Positions 33,198 to 41,344 of a DNA stretch of 41,344 bases are shown here, one piece after another (position 1 is the stretch's first letter; every line of letters begins with the position of its first letter). Below the pieces are notes generated by a model. That model searched no databases, was not told the DNA's origin, and saw only the letters and a program-made list of their open reading frames with translations. The stretch is taken from positions 1 to 41,344 of the forward strand of contig JAKFFO010000053.1 in assembly GCA_036675035.1 (NCBI GenBank), given 5' to 3'. This stretch comes from MESE01 sp036675035. GTDB taxonomy: Bacteria > Pseudomonadota > Gammaproteobacteria > Burkholderiales > Burkholderiaceae_D. The position numbers and the translations under genes are program-made.

Positions 33198-34508
33198 ATG
33201 CAGAACTATCCGACCACGCTCGCCGACTGGCTTTCTGTTCTCGAATCGAGGCATCCCAAGGAAATTGACATGGGTCTGGAGCGCGTTGCCCAGGTCAAGG
33301 AAAAACTTGGTATCCATTTTGAGTGTCCGGTAATTATTGTCGGCGGTACCAACGGCAAAGGGTCGACTTGCGCAATGCTGGAGTCGATATTGATGCAGGC
33401 CGGATATCGGACCGGCTTGTATACATCGCCACACCTGCTGCATTTTAATGAGCGTGCGCGAATCGGCGGCGAGGCTGTGCCGGACCAGGCGCTGATCGGA
33501 GCGTTTGCCGCTGTCGAAGCAAAACGCGGCGATGCGTCGTTGACTTATTTCGAGTTCACCACGCTGGCAATTCTGCAACTGTTTGCCGAAAGTGGACTCG
33601 ATGCCGTCATTCTTGAAGTAGGCCTCGGCGGTCGGCTTGATGCGGTCAATGTGATGGATGCAGATGTTGCAATCGTCACCAGTGTCGATATCGACCATAC
33701 CGATTACCTGGGCAGCACGCGCGAAAAAATCGGCTTTGAAAAGGCAGGCATCTTCCGTTCCGGCAAGGCTGCCATTTGCAGCGATCCGATCCCGCCGGCA
33801 TCGCTGATCGAGCATGCGGATGCGATCGGTGCCGACTTGTGGTTGATGGGGCGCGATTTCAATTACGCGGGTGACAAGCAGCAATGGAATTACGGCGGGC
33901 GTGAACAGCGTCGCAATTCTCTCGGCTATCCCAGTCTTCGCGGCGCCAATCAGTTGTTGAACGCTTCAGCCGCACTTGCCGCGCTGGAAGTGCTGCGCCA
34001 GCGTTTGCCGGTCGGTGCGCAGGAAGTTCGGAACGGTCTGGTGATGGTCGATCTGCCCGGAAGGTTCCAGGTATTGCCCGGACGCCCGACCGTGGTTCTG
34101 GACGTCGCCCACAATCCGCACGCGGCAGCGACGTTGGCGCAGAATCTCGCAAACATGGGATTCCATCGATACACTTACGCAGTATTCGGTGCGATGCACG
34201 ACAAGGACATTGATGGCGTGATCGCACAATTGAAAGACCAAATTGATCACTGGTGCGTGACCGATTTGCCATTGCCGCGCGCCGCGACTGCAGTCCAGTT
34301 GAGGCAAAAATTGCTGGACGCCGGCGTCATGCCGCAAGACGAACCGGATGCCGAATGCACGGCGCAAGTGTTCGATTCCCCGGAAAATGCATACGCTAGT
34401 GCGCAAAGCCGGGCCAAGGAGAATGATAGAATTGTGGTTTTCGGCTCCTTCCTGACTGTTGCCGGCGTCATGAAGGCACGAGCCAGCAAACCACTGACAA
34501 ACGGATAA
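33198..34508 (+). CDS. folC: Folylpolyglutamate synthase / dihydrofolate synthase
   Basis: Adds glutamate to dihydropteroate and to tetrahydrofolate, using ATP; cytoplasmic Mur-ligase-fold enzyme. The 436-residue protein has the P-loop GTNGKGST (50-57), the omega-loop region TSPHLLHFNERARIGG, LEVGLGGRLDAVN, SVDIDHTDYLG and the C-terminal domain with VLDVAHNPHAA. There is no Shine-Dalgarno sequence at ATG 33198. The accD terminator just upstream implies read-through or a nearby promoter I cannot place. Confidence 0.96.
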   Translation: MQNYPTTLADWLSVLESRHPKEIDMGLERVAQVKEKLGIHFECPVIIVGGTNGKGSTCAMLESILMQAGYRTGLYTSPHLLHFNERARIGGEAVPDQALIGAFAAVEAKRGDASLTYFEFTTLAILQLFAESGLDAVILEVGLGGRLDAVNVMDADVAIVTSVDIDHTDYLGSTREKIGFEKAGIFRSGKAAICSDPIPPASLIEHADAIGADLWLMGRDFNYAGDKQQWNYGGREQRRNSLGYPSLRGANQLLNASAALAALEVLRQRLPVGAQEVRNGLVMVDLPGRFQVLPGRPTVVLDVAHNPHAAATLAQNLANMGFHRYTYAVFGAMHDKDIDGVIAQLKDQIDHWCVTDLPLPRAATAVQLRQKLLDAGVMPQDEPDAECTAQVFDSPENAYASAQSRAKENDRIVVFGSFLTVAGVMKARASKPLTNG

Positions 34509-34516
34509 GTTATCGC

Positions 34517-35380
34517 ATGGGCTTGTTCTCGATTTTCCGTAAAAACAAGCAGGACTCCACGTCCGACGACAGCGAATTTTTTACGCGCACCGAAGATGAT
34601 TCGAATGCGATGCGTGGCCGCAGCAAGCGCAAGCAGCGCAAGCAGGGCAACGAGCCGGTCGATCCCGCGCTGCCGGAGAAAAAGCGGGCGCGCCGCCGTC
34701 TGGTAGGCGCAGTGGCCTTGGTTCTGGCCGCGATCATTGCGCTGCCAATGATTCTCGATTCCGAACCCAAGCCATTGGCCGACGATATAGCGATTCAAAT
34801 TCCCGCCAAAGATATTCCAGCACCGCAGCCTCGCAATACGGCATCTGCGGAATTGGCACCAGTCGCTCCCAAAGTCCCCGCATCAGCAAGAGCGGAGAAG
34901 GACGAAGAAATAATTCAATCGACGGCGACATCAGCGGCGCCGAAGGACAGTGCAACGAAGCTTTCCCGGCTCCCTGACACGGCAACTGGCGCGCAGCCTG
35001 ATCCCGAGTCGGTCCCGAAGGCCGATGACAAGATGGCCGCGAGCGCCATTCCGCCCCGAAGGCCGGACGACTCGGAGCGGGCCAGAGCGATACTTGAAGG
35101 CAGAAATCTGGCCAGCGCGGAGGGTGCTGTCGCATCGAACGAAGTAAAGCCTGAAAGGTACGTGGTTCAGGTCGCGGCGCTTGCGTCGAAGGATAAAGTC
35201 AAAGAGTTGCAAAACAAGCTCAAGAGTGCAGGCATCAAAACGTATACGCAGAAGATCGCAACTGCAAACGGAGACCGTATTCGTATTCGGGTAGGCCCAT
35301 TCGCGAACCGGGAAGAGGCGGACAGGATGCGTGCGAAAATCGGCAAACTCGGATTGAATGGCACGCTGGTGCCGGCTTGA
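34517..35380 (+). CDS. SPOR-domain inner-membrane protein (DedD-like)
   Basis: A 287-residue protein with a charged, Lys/Arg-rich cytoplasmic N-terminus, one membrane helix at about 62-80 (LVGAVALVLAAIIALPMIL), an Ala/Pro-rich periplasmic linker and a C-terminal SPOR domain at about 212-287 (YVVQVAALASKDKVKELQNK, then IRVGPFANREEADRM). SPOR domains bind denuded glycan strands at the division septum; by architecture and location this is the DedD-type division protein. The start lies 8 bp after folC. The order folC-SPOR-cvpA-purF is standard in beta- and gammaproteobacteria. Confidence 0.92.
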   Translation: MGLFSIFRKNKQDSTSDDSEFFTRTEDDSNAMRGRSKRKQRKQGNEPVDPALPEKKRARRRLVGAVALVLAAIIALPMILDSEPKPLADDIAIQIPAKDIPAPQPRNTASAELAPVAPKVPASARAEKDEEIIQSTATSAAPKDSATKLSRLPDTATGAQPDPESVPKADDKMAASAIPPRRPDDSERARAILEGRNLASAEGAVASNEVKPERYVVQVAALASKDKVKELQNKLKSAGIKTYTQKIATANGDRIRIRVGPFANREEADRMRAKIGKLGLNGTLVPA

Positions 35381-35411
35381 TGCGAATGCAGCACAGCATG
35401 GCGAATCGGGC

Positions 35412-35900
35412 ATGACGGTGTTTGATGTCCTCGTGATGTTCGTGCTGATCTGCTCCATCGTGATCAGCACCTTGCGCGGTTTGATGAAAGAAATACTGTC
35501 GCTGGCAAGCTGGATTATTTCCTTCGTGATTGCCAACGCATATGGTGAATCATTGGCACTACTGCTGCCGGACATGATTCCGGGAACGCTGACCCGATTG
35601 ATTGTCGCTTTTGTCGCGCTGTTCATTGGAACGCGCCTGCTGATGGGGTTGTTGTCGATGGCGGTCGAAGCGTTGGTGAAGGCGGGTGGCCTGACGGTAG
35701 TCGATCGCGGCCTGGGTGGTTTATTCGGATTGGGACGGGGTTTGGTGATCGTGATGGCAGCCGTATTATTGTGCGGCATGACCGCGATTCCACAGCAGCC
35801 TTTCTGGAAAGATGCGCTGCTCAGTCCATTGACGGAAACCGCGGCGCGCACCATAAAGCCTTTCCTGCCAGGCGATTTTTCGCAGCATGTACAGTTTTAA
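35412..35900 (+). CDS. cvpA: CvpA family inner-membrane protein
   Basis: A 162-residue protein with four predicted membrane helices: MTVFDVLVMFVLICSIVIST, then LRGLMKEILSLASWIISFVIA, a third helix near 65-85 (LIVAFVALFIGTRLLMGLL) and a fourth near 108-126. The pattern and its position before purF identify CvpA, first described as needed for colicin V production and linked to envelope stress and bile tolerance. Molecular function is unknown. I start at ATG 35412; the frame opens 18 codons earlier inside the SPOR gene. Confidence 0.93.
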   Translation: MTVFDVLVMFVLICSIVISTLRGLMKEILSLASWIISFVIANAYGESLALLLPDMIPGTLTRLIVAFVALFIGTRLLMGLLSMAVEALVKAGGLTVVDRGLGGLFGLGRGLVIVMAAVLLCGMTAIPQQPFWKDALLSPLTETAARTIKPFLPGDFSQHVQF

Positions 35901-35924
35901 GTTGTTTTTGTTGAGGAGTCCACC

Positions 35925-37442
35925 ATGTGTGGCATTGTAGGCGTCGTCGCTCATAGTCCAGTCAATCAATTGATTTACGATGCATTGTTGCTGCTGCAAC
36001 ATCGCGGCCAGGATGCTGCGGGAATCGCAACCAATCACGGAAATGCATTTTCGATGCACAAGGCAAATGGCCTGGTGCGCGATGTGTTCCGTACCAGGAA
36101 TATGCGTTCTTTGCCAGGCAATTCCGGCATCGGCCAGTGCCGCTATCCGACTGCCGGATCTTCCAGCGCCGAGGAGGCACAGCCGTTCTACGTCAATGCG
36201 CCATTCGGCATCACGCTTGCCCATAATGGCAATCTGACCAATTGGGAACAACTCAAGATCGAGATGTTCAAGAATGATCGACGGCATATCAACACCGATT
36301 CCGACTCGGAAGTGCTGTTGAATGTCCTGGCCCATGAGATTCAGGAAGCGACGACCGGTTACTCGCTTGACCCATCCGCATTGTTCAAGGCGGTATCGTC
36401 ATTACATAAGCGCGTGCGTGGCTCCTACGCGGTGGTTGCGCAGATTGCCGGATTCGGCATGCTGGCGTTCCGCGATCCGTTTGGTATCCGGCCGCTATGC
36501 ATAGGATTCAACGATACCGAAAACGGACCCGAATATGTAGTAGCCAGCGAATCCGTGGCGCTTGAAGGCTTGGGATTCCGATTCCTGCGCGATGTGATTC
36601 CCGGCGAAGCAATCTTCATCGATGTCGACGGCAAACTGTATAACCAGCAGTGTGCAGAAAATCCGACGCTCAATCCGTGTGCGTTCGAGTTCGTGTATCT
36701 TGCTCGCCCGGATTCAATCATCGACGGTGCATCCGTGTATGCGACACGTCTGAAGATGGGTGAGTACCTGGCCGAGAAGATCAAGCGTGAATTTTCCGCG
36801 GGCGATATTGACGTGGTGATGCCGATTCCCGATTCGTCGCGGCCATCCGCAATGGAATTGGCGTTGAAACTGAATCTGGAGTATCGCGAAGGTTTCATCA
36901 AGAATCGCTATATCGGTCGCACCTTCCTGATGCCCGGACAGGCGATTCGCCGCAAGTCGGTGCGCCAGAAATTGAATGCGATCGGTTCCGAGTTCAAAGG
37001 CAAGACCGTGTTGCTGGTGGACGATTCCATCGTGCGTGGCACGACCAGCCGCGAGATCGTGCAGATGGCGCGCGACGCCGGCGCCAAACGCGTGATTTTC
37101 GCGTCCGCCGCACCGCCGGTGAAATTTCCGAATGTTTACGGTATCGACATGCCGACGCGTAACGAATTGATCGCCTACGGCCGCACCGACGAGGAAGTGT
37201 GCCGCGAAATCACCGCGGACGCGTTGGTGTACCAGGATGTCGACGCATTGAAGCGTTCGATTTCGGACGTCAATCCATTGCTGAAAAGTTTTGAAGCGTC
37301 GTGTTTTGACGGCGTCTATGTAACCGGCGATATTTCGCGCGATTATCTGGACCGGATCGAATTCGCCCGAAATAACCCGAAGCCGGAAAATGAAGATGCA
37401 GTCCGTACCCAGCTGAATCTGAATCTGGCGCAGGTCGACTGA
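35925..37442 (+). CDS. purF: Amidophosphoribosyltransferase
   Basis: Commits PRPP to purine synthesis by replacing pyrophosphate with glutamine-derived ammonia. The 505-residue protein has the N-terminal nucleophile cysteine (MCGIVGVV, Cys2 after Met removal), GHRGQ-like HRGQDAAGIAT, LAHNGNLTNW in the glutaminase domain, and the PRPP loop VLLVDDSIVRGTTS at about 362-375 in the phosphoribosyltransferase domain. There is no N-terminal propeptide, as in the E. coli type. GAGGAG lies upstream of the ATG. In many betaproteobacteria metZ follows; here a different gene does. Confidence 0.98.
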   Translation: MCGIVGVVAHSPVNQLIYDALLLLQHRGQDAAGIATNHGNAFSMHKANGLVRDVFRTRNMRSLPGNSGIGQCRYPTAGSSSAEEAQPFYVNAPFGITLAHNGNLTNWEQLKIEMFKNDRRHINTDSDSEVLLNVLAHEIQEATTGYSLDPSALFKAVSSLHKRVRGSYAVVAQIAGFGMLAFRDPFGIRPLCIGFNDTENGPEYVVASESVALEGLGFRFLRDVIPGEAIFIDVDGKLYNQQCAENPTLNPCAFEFVYLARPDSIIDGASVYATRLKMGEYLAEKIKREFSAGDIDVVMPIPDSSRPSAMELALKLNLEYREGFIKNRYIGRTFLMPGQAIRRKSVRQKLNAIGSEFKGKTVLLVDDSIVRGTTSREIVQMARDAGAKRVIFASAAPPVKFPNVYGIDMPTRNELIAYGRTDEEVCREITADALVYQDVDALKRSISDVNPLLKSFEASCFDGVYVTGDISRDYLDRIEFARNNPKPENEDAVRTQLNLNLAQVD

Positions 37443-37484
37443 CAACTGCATTCCTGACTGGACCCGTATCAATCGGTGAACCCC

Positions 37485-38195
37485 ATGCCTACCGTTGCCG
37501 ATGCGCTAGCCGGCGCGCGATACCAGGTTCCGGCGCATGCCGGCAGAAAATCGGTAGTGATTGCCGGCGCTGCCGGACGATTGGGCGAGCGGGTTCTGGC
37601 GCGCGTTCTCGGGACACCTCACTATCACCGGATTTACGCCCTTGCGTCGGAGGTGATGCCGTCAACCGAAGCAAAGCTGATTGCATTGCGCCAGTCGGAA
37701 TGGACTTCGACTGTTGACGATGTCATCGCAGTCGTTGGCGAAGGAAATGCCAATTCAGCGCTTCCATCGCGCCGCAATCGCACCGAAGCATTTTCAGCAC
37801 TGACGGTCGACCAGGTTCTGCCACTGGCGATTCATGCCAAATCGATGGGCGCGTCGCGCTTCATGCTGGTGACGCCGACCAATATCCTGTCGCAACCTTC
37901 GGCGCTATATGCGCAATTGGCCAATTTGATGGAGGTTGAATTGCATCGGATCGGATTTGATTCACTGTTGCTGGTGCGTCCTTCAGATCACGAGATTCGG
38001 CAGCGGCAAAAAGGCTTGCCGGCACGGGTATTGAGCCTCTTGATCGACACCATCACCGGGTTCATGGCCGGTACCAAACATACTCCGCTTTCGATCGAAG
38101 ATATTGCGCGTGCCGCGGTATGTGCAATGCTGGACAGCACACCCGGCTTATCGATCCTTGAACCCGATCGATTGCACCGGATCCTCAAACCCTGA
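37485..38195 (+). CDS. NAD(P)-binding Rossmann-fold protein (atypical SDR-like)
   Basis: A 236-residue protein with a dinucleotide-binding start VVIAGAAGRLGERVLARVLG (about 25-44), then a region resembling NAD(P)H-binding atypical short-chain dehydrogenases: a strand ending FMLVTPTNI near 125-133 and a helix LYAQLANLMEVELHRIGFDS that replaces the usual YxxxK segment. The classical catalytic Tyr-Lys pair is reduced to a Tyr in SALYAQL without the lysine four residues on, so it may bind a cofactor without classical dehydrogenase activity. I start at ATG 37485; a GTG three codons earlier is possible. It is 42 bp after purF, probably co-transcribed. Substrate unknown. Confidence 0.7.
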   Translation: MPTVADALAGARYQVPAHAGRKSVVIAGAAGRLGERVLARVLGTPHYHRIYALASEVMPSTEAKLIALRQSEWTSTVDDVIAVVGEGNANSALPSRRNRTEAFSALTVDQVLPLAIHAKSMGASRFMLVTPTNILSQPSALYAQLANLMEVELHRIGFDSLLLVRPSDHEIRQRQKGLPARVLSLLIDTITGFMAGTKHTPLSIEDIARAAVCAMLDSTPGLSILEPDRLHRILKP

Positions 38196-38448
38196 CTTTT
38201 TCGGCGATCGGCGTATATGGGAACGAGTGCCGGCACAGTGCGGCAACCGGACTTGTGGAAACGAGACCGTATTGCGGGTTTCTAACGACCCGCCGGTCGA
38301 TGCGATGTATATTCTCGTGCGCAGAACATTGCCGAACTTCTAAAGCGCCAACCGTCCTGAACTGATTTCCCGCATGATTGATTTCGGCCGGCTTGAGCAG
38401 AGGCTGACCGTGCGGCGAAGTGATGTTCTGTTGTTCCGGTACAACCAT

Positions 38449-38476
38449 AAAAGCGGCTGACTCCAAAGCTGCTTTT
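38449..38476. terminator. Hairpin, possible weak terminator
   Basis: AAAAGCGGCT pairs with AGCTGCTTTT (one G-U) around an 8-nt loop. The T-run is short (TTTT within the stem). It may end transcription from the purF side; it is 254 bp after the last gene's stop codon, so the link is loose. Confidence 0.35.
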
Positions 38477-38884
38477 CGCGCGGTGGATGCCGGCTATGTT
38501 ATCGGACCGGCACGCTGTGTCCGGCAGGCGAGCGCGGCTTAAGCCTGATCGTCGTGCCGGCGCTTGGCGCCGACTCAACTCGAAAGTATTTTATAAGCGC
38601 ACCAACGGCGAGACGGACGCGACGTCGCGGCACTGGGTATGAAAGCGTTTCGACACTTACCGCGTGCCTGCCAACGAATACACGTCGCATCGTAGTTTGG
38701 CGAGAGATTCTGGCTCACCGCGTCAAGAACAATCAATCCGGTTCTGCCTGCGAGATAACGTTCAGTCCTGGCTGGTTCGGTAACGCGCGCTATGATCGCA
38801 CCGGAAAAAATAAAAAAAGCTCCGGGAATCGCCATTAGCGAATCCGAACGGATTGCCGATTCCAGATACCACAAAAAATCTGTC

Positions 38885-38914
38885 TTGACGGTAAGGGGCT
38901 CTTTGAGACATGAT
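38885..38914 (+). promoter_or_regulatory. Candidate sigma-70 promoter for the pilus/secretion ATPase operon
   Basis: TTGACG (five of six), 18-bp spacer, CATGAT (four of six), followed by an A-rich stretch. Transcription would begin near 38921, with a leader of about 75 nt before the ATG at 38997. Confidence 0.4.
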
Positions 38915-38996
38915 AAAAATTCCTGAGGGTAAGTATCCTGCTGGCGTTCAACGCGGATATGCTTTTTAAGTAAGCCAGATAAATAGAGGAGTGCTT

Positions 38997-40700
38997 ATGC
39001 CACGGCCGGAAAAGATCCGCCTGGGTGAGATTTTAGTGCAGCAAAAGCTGCTTTCTGAAGAACAGCTTCAGTTCGCATTGTCCGAACAAAAACGCACTGG
39101 TCGCAAGCTTGGCCGCGTATTTGTGGAAAACGGCTTTGTCACCGAAGAGCAGATTTCGGGGGCGCTTGCGAAACAGCTAAATATCCCATACATCAACCTC
39201 AAGTTTTTCAACATCAATCCCGGCTTGGTACGATTGCTGCCCGAGAGCCAGGCGCGGCGCTACCGGGCGATCGTACTGGAGCAACGGGCGCAAGTCTTGA
39301 TGGTCGGCATGGCGGATCCGACAGATTTGCACGCTTACGACGAGCTTGCCCGTCTGCTAAAGGTCAACATTTCTCTTGCAGTGGTCAATGAAGGCGAGCT
39401 GCTTCAGGCGATTGACCGGATTTATCGCCGTACCGAGGAAATCACCGATTTTGCGCGCGAACTGGAAGAAGAGCTGGGCGATAGCAATGTTGATTTCGGC
39501 ACATTGGCGGCAACGGCCGGTCTGGAAGAAGCGCCGATCGTCAAATTGCTGCAATCGGTATTCGACGACGCAACGCAGGTACGTGCTTCCGATATCCATA
39601 TCGAGCCGCAGGCGGAACGGCTGCAGATCCGTTTCCGGATCGATGGTGTGCTGCACATGCAAACCGAGGCCGACATCAAAATCGCGCCATCGCTGGCGTT
39701 GCGCCTGAAGCTGATGTCGGATCTCGATATATCGGAAAAACGCCTGCCCCAGGATGGGCGTTTCGCGATCAAGGTCAGGCAGCAGCAGATCGATGTACGT
39801 ATTTCGACCATGCCGACCCAATTCGGTGAATCGGTGGTAATGCGGCTTCTGAACCAAAGCGGCGGGGCGCTCAAGCTCGATTCAATCGGCATGCCGCCAT
39901 CCATGCTGAAAAAATTCCGGACTATCCTGCGGCGACCGAACGGCCTGGTACTGGTTACCGGACCGACGGGCAGCGGCAAGACCACCACCCTGTACGGCGC
40001 ACTGGCCGAACTGAATACGCTGGAACGCAAGCTGATCACGGTTGAGGATCCGGTCGAATACCGGCTGCCGGGCATCAACCAGGTTCAAGTCAACGAGAAA
40101 ATCGAATTGAGCTTCGCACGAGTCTTGCGCTCGGCCTTGCGCCAGGACCCGGATGTCGTGCTGGTGGGCGAGATGCGTGATCAGGAAACCGCGCAAATCG
40201 GCATGCGGGCCGCGTTGACCGGTCACCTGGTGCTGTCCACGCTGCATACCAATGATGCGGTAAGTACGCCGATTCGCTTGATGGATATGGGGGTGCCAAG
40301 CTATATGGTGGCGACTTCCTTGCAAGCGGTGCTGGCACAGCGACTGGTGCGGGTCGTTTGCGAAAGCTGCGCGAAGCCGTACGAGCTGACGGCGACCGAC
40401 CGCGCATGGCTGTTTGCGGAACTGGGAAATACCGTGGATTCCCATCAGTATCTTCATGGGCGCGGATGTTCGCACTGCAATGGCACCGGGTACCGCGGAC
40501 GTACCGGCGTGTACGAAATGCTGGAAATGACGAAAGCCGTGGTGGATGCCGCCAACCGTCAGGATCCGGGGCAGTTTCTCGCGGCGGCGCAAGAGGAAAT
40601 GGCTGGCCAGACGCTGCGCCGCCATGCTGTCGCGCTGGTGGTCGCAGGGAAGACCACGGTCTCCGAAGCGATGCGGATCAACAATCAGTTCGATGATTAA
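38997..40700 (+). CDS. GspE/PilB-type secretion ATPase with MshEN c-di-GMP-binding domain (MshE-like)
   Basis: Hexameric cytoplasmic ATPase that drives pilus or type II secretion assembly. The 567-residue protein starts with an MshEN domain: two 24-residue motifs at 8-31 (RLGEILVQQKLLSEEQ...) and 37-60 (KLGRVFVENGFVTEEQ...) with a 5-residue linker, the exact arrangement of the c-di-GMP-binding unit of Vibrio MshE. The ATPase core has Walker A GPTGSGKTT from residue 322, the Asp box (VEDPVE), Walker B-like PDVVLVGEMRD, the His box (LSTLHTND) and the zinc tetracysteine Cys455, 458, 491, 494. I start at ATG 38997, six bases after GAGGA; a GTG at 38991 would overlap that site. The next gene is its GspF partner. 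MSHA-type pilus or a general secretion system cannot be told apart here. Confidence 0.93.
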   Translation: MPRPEKIRLGEILVQQKLLSEEQLQFALSEQKRTGRKLGRVFVENGFVTEEQISGALAKQLNIPYINLKFFNINPGLVRLLPESQARRYRAIVLEQRAQVLMVGMADPTDLHAYDELARLLKVNISLAVVNEGELLQAIDRIYRRTEEITDFARELEEELGDSNVDFGTLAATAGLEEAPIVKLLQSVFDDATQVRASDIHIEPQAERLQIRFRIDGVLHMQTEADIKIAPSLALRLKLMSDLDISEKRLPQDGRFAIKVRQQQIDVRISTMPTQFGESVVMRLLNQSGGALKLDSIGMPPSMLKKFRTILRRPNGLVLVTGPTGSGKTTTLYGALAELNTLERKLITVEDPVEYRLPGINQVQVNEKIELSFARVLRSALRQDPDVVLVGEMRDQETAQIGMRAALTGHLVLSTLHTNDAVSTPIRLMDMGVPSYMVATSLQAVLAQRLVRVVCESCAKPYELTATDRAWLFAELGNTVDSHQYLHGRGCSHCNGTGYRGRTGVYEMLEMTKAVVDAANRQDPGQFLAAAQEEMAGQTLRRHAVALVVAGKTTVSEAMRINNQFDD

Positions 40701-40726
40701 ACCTACTGCCCTCGACAGGAATTAAC

Positions 40727-41344
40727 GTGCCGTATTTTGCCTACAAAGCCCGCAATGCCCGCGGCGAGATGCTGCAGGGCGTACTCGAAAGCGCGGACAG
40801 TGGCGCGGTAGCAGACCAGCTTTTCAATACCGGCGTTACGCCGATTGAAATCGTGGTTACCAAAAAGCCGGTCGCAGAGGGGGAGGGTGGCTGGTGGGCG
40901 CGCCTGCTTGAAGACAAGGTGCGGCCGATTGACGTGCAACTGTTCAGTCGACAAATGTACACGCTGCTCAAGTCCGGTGTCCCGATCATGCGCGGATTGG
41001 CCGGACTGCAGGAATCGGCGACCAGCAAGGCGTTCGGCCGCGTGCTGAAGGATATCCGCGAATCGCTTGATTCCGGTCGGGAACTGTCTGCAGCGATGCG
41101 TCGCCACACCGAGATATTCTCGACTTTTTATCTGAACATGGTACGGGTTGGCGAGGCGACCGGACGACTCGAAGAAATTTTCCTGCGCCTGTTTGACCAT
41201 CTGGAATTCGAGCGCGACATGCGCGAACGCGTGCGCACCGCATTGCGCTATCCGATGTTCGTGGTGCTGGCAATGACGGTTGCAATTATCGTGATCAACG
41301 TTTTCGTGATTCCGGCATTTGCCAAGGTATATGCCGGATTCAAG
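40727..41344 (+). CDS. GspF/PilC/MshG-type inner-membrane platform protein (cut by window edge)
   Basis: Polytopic inner-membrane protein that couples the secretion ATPase to pilus or pseudopilus assembly. The first 206 residues are present; the gene runs off the window. The start is GTG at 40727, with AGGA (40717-40720) six bases upstream, giving MPYFAYKARNARGEMLQGVL, typical of MshG/GspF. The first cytoplasmic T2SSF domain is visible (FSRQMYTLLKSGVPIMRGLA, then MVRVGEATGRLEEIFLRL), followed by the first membrane helix (YPMFVVLAMTVAIIVINVFVI). It is 26 bp after the ATPase gene and clearly in the same operon. Confidence 0.93.
   Translation, partial: MPYFAYKARNARGEMLQGVLESADSGAVADQLFNTGVTPIEIVVTKKPVAEGEGGWWARLLEDKVRPIDVQLFSRQMYTLLKSGVPIMRGLAGLQESATSKAFGRVLKDIRESLDSGRELSAAMRRHTEIFSTFYLNMVRVGEATGRLEEIFLRLFDHLEFERDMRERVRTALRYPMFVVLAMTVAIIVINVFVIPAFAKVYAGFK

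Larger units (their letters stand above)
38196..38996. other. 801-bp stretch without a supportable gene
   Basis: Short open frames exist on both strands, but none has a ribosome site, recognisable family sequence or domain pattern. One + strand frame from about 38530 to 38782 would read through if a single TGA (38641-38643) were ignored, with stretches such as SKVFYKRTNGETDATSRHWV before the stop and KRFDTYRVPANEYTSHRS after it; this may be a decayed gene or chance. A 10-bp hairpin lies at 38449-38476 and a 10-bp palindrome at 38229-38238. The last ~110 bp hold the probable promoter of the pilus ATPase gene. Confidence 0.5.

Noticed and set aside
38554..38874. Opposed 94- and 99-codon frames after purF as real genes
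   Set aside because: No ribosome site, no recognisable family, Arg/Ser/Thr-rich composition typical of chance frames in this base composition.

Overview
The window is a gene-dense stretch of a betaproteobacterial chromosome, most likely Burkholderiales and perhaps Oxalobacteraceae or a close relative. This rests on gene order and protein sequence: carB-greA-DUF4149-yhbY/rlmE-ftsH-folP-glmM, leuC-entericidin-leuD-leuB-asd-fimV-truA-trpF-trpB-trpA-accD-folC-SPOR-cvpA-purF is an order I know from that group. No phage, insertion sequence transposase, CRISPR array, toxin-antitoxin pair or restriction system is visible.

Layout. 1-9.0 kb (+ strand, except yhbY): the 3' part of carB, greA, a palindrome-rich 338-bp repeat element, a DUF4149 membrane protein, yhbY diverging from rlmE, then ftsH (with a heat-shock-like promoter), folP and glmM. 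9.2-9.5 kb: tRNA-Pro(UGG) and tRNA-Arg(UCU). 9.6-12.4 kb (- strand): a compact run wrbA, DUF2069, a GlcD-type FAD oxidase and a DUF4124 protein, with two ATGA stop/start overlaps. 12.5-16.3 kb: a YihY membrane protein converging on an Mpo1-like protein, then an alpha/beta hydrolase directly behind metY. 16.4-20.4 kb (+): a stand-alone CBS-pair protein, aroC, an MFS transporter and an M48 metallopeptidase lipoprotein, closed by a strong terminator.

20.5-37.4 kb (+) is amino-acid and envelope housekeeping: leucine synthesis (leuC, leuD, leuB) with an entericidin-type lipoprotein between leuC and leuD, asd, fimV, truA, tryptophan synthesis (trpF, trpB, trpA), accD, folC, a SPOR-domain protein, cvpA and purF. 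Then come a small Rossmann-fold protein, about 800 bp with no gene I can support, and the start of a pilus/secretion cluster: a GspE/PilB ATPase with an MshEN c-di-GMP-binding N-terminus and the first two thirds of its GspF/PilC partner.

I do not see a convincing undescribed system. The observations that most deserve a second look are the nested palindromic element between greA and DUF4149, the probably leaderless wrbA at the head of a translationally coupled redox operon, the sigma-32-like promoter of ftsH, the MshEN motif pair with a changed glycine in its first half, the metY-hydrolase pair facing a CBS-domain gene, and the unexplained 800-bp gap after purF. All calls come from reading the sequence; no database search was run.
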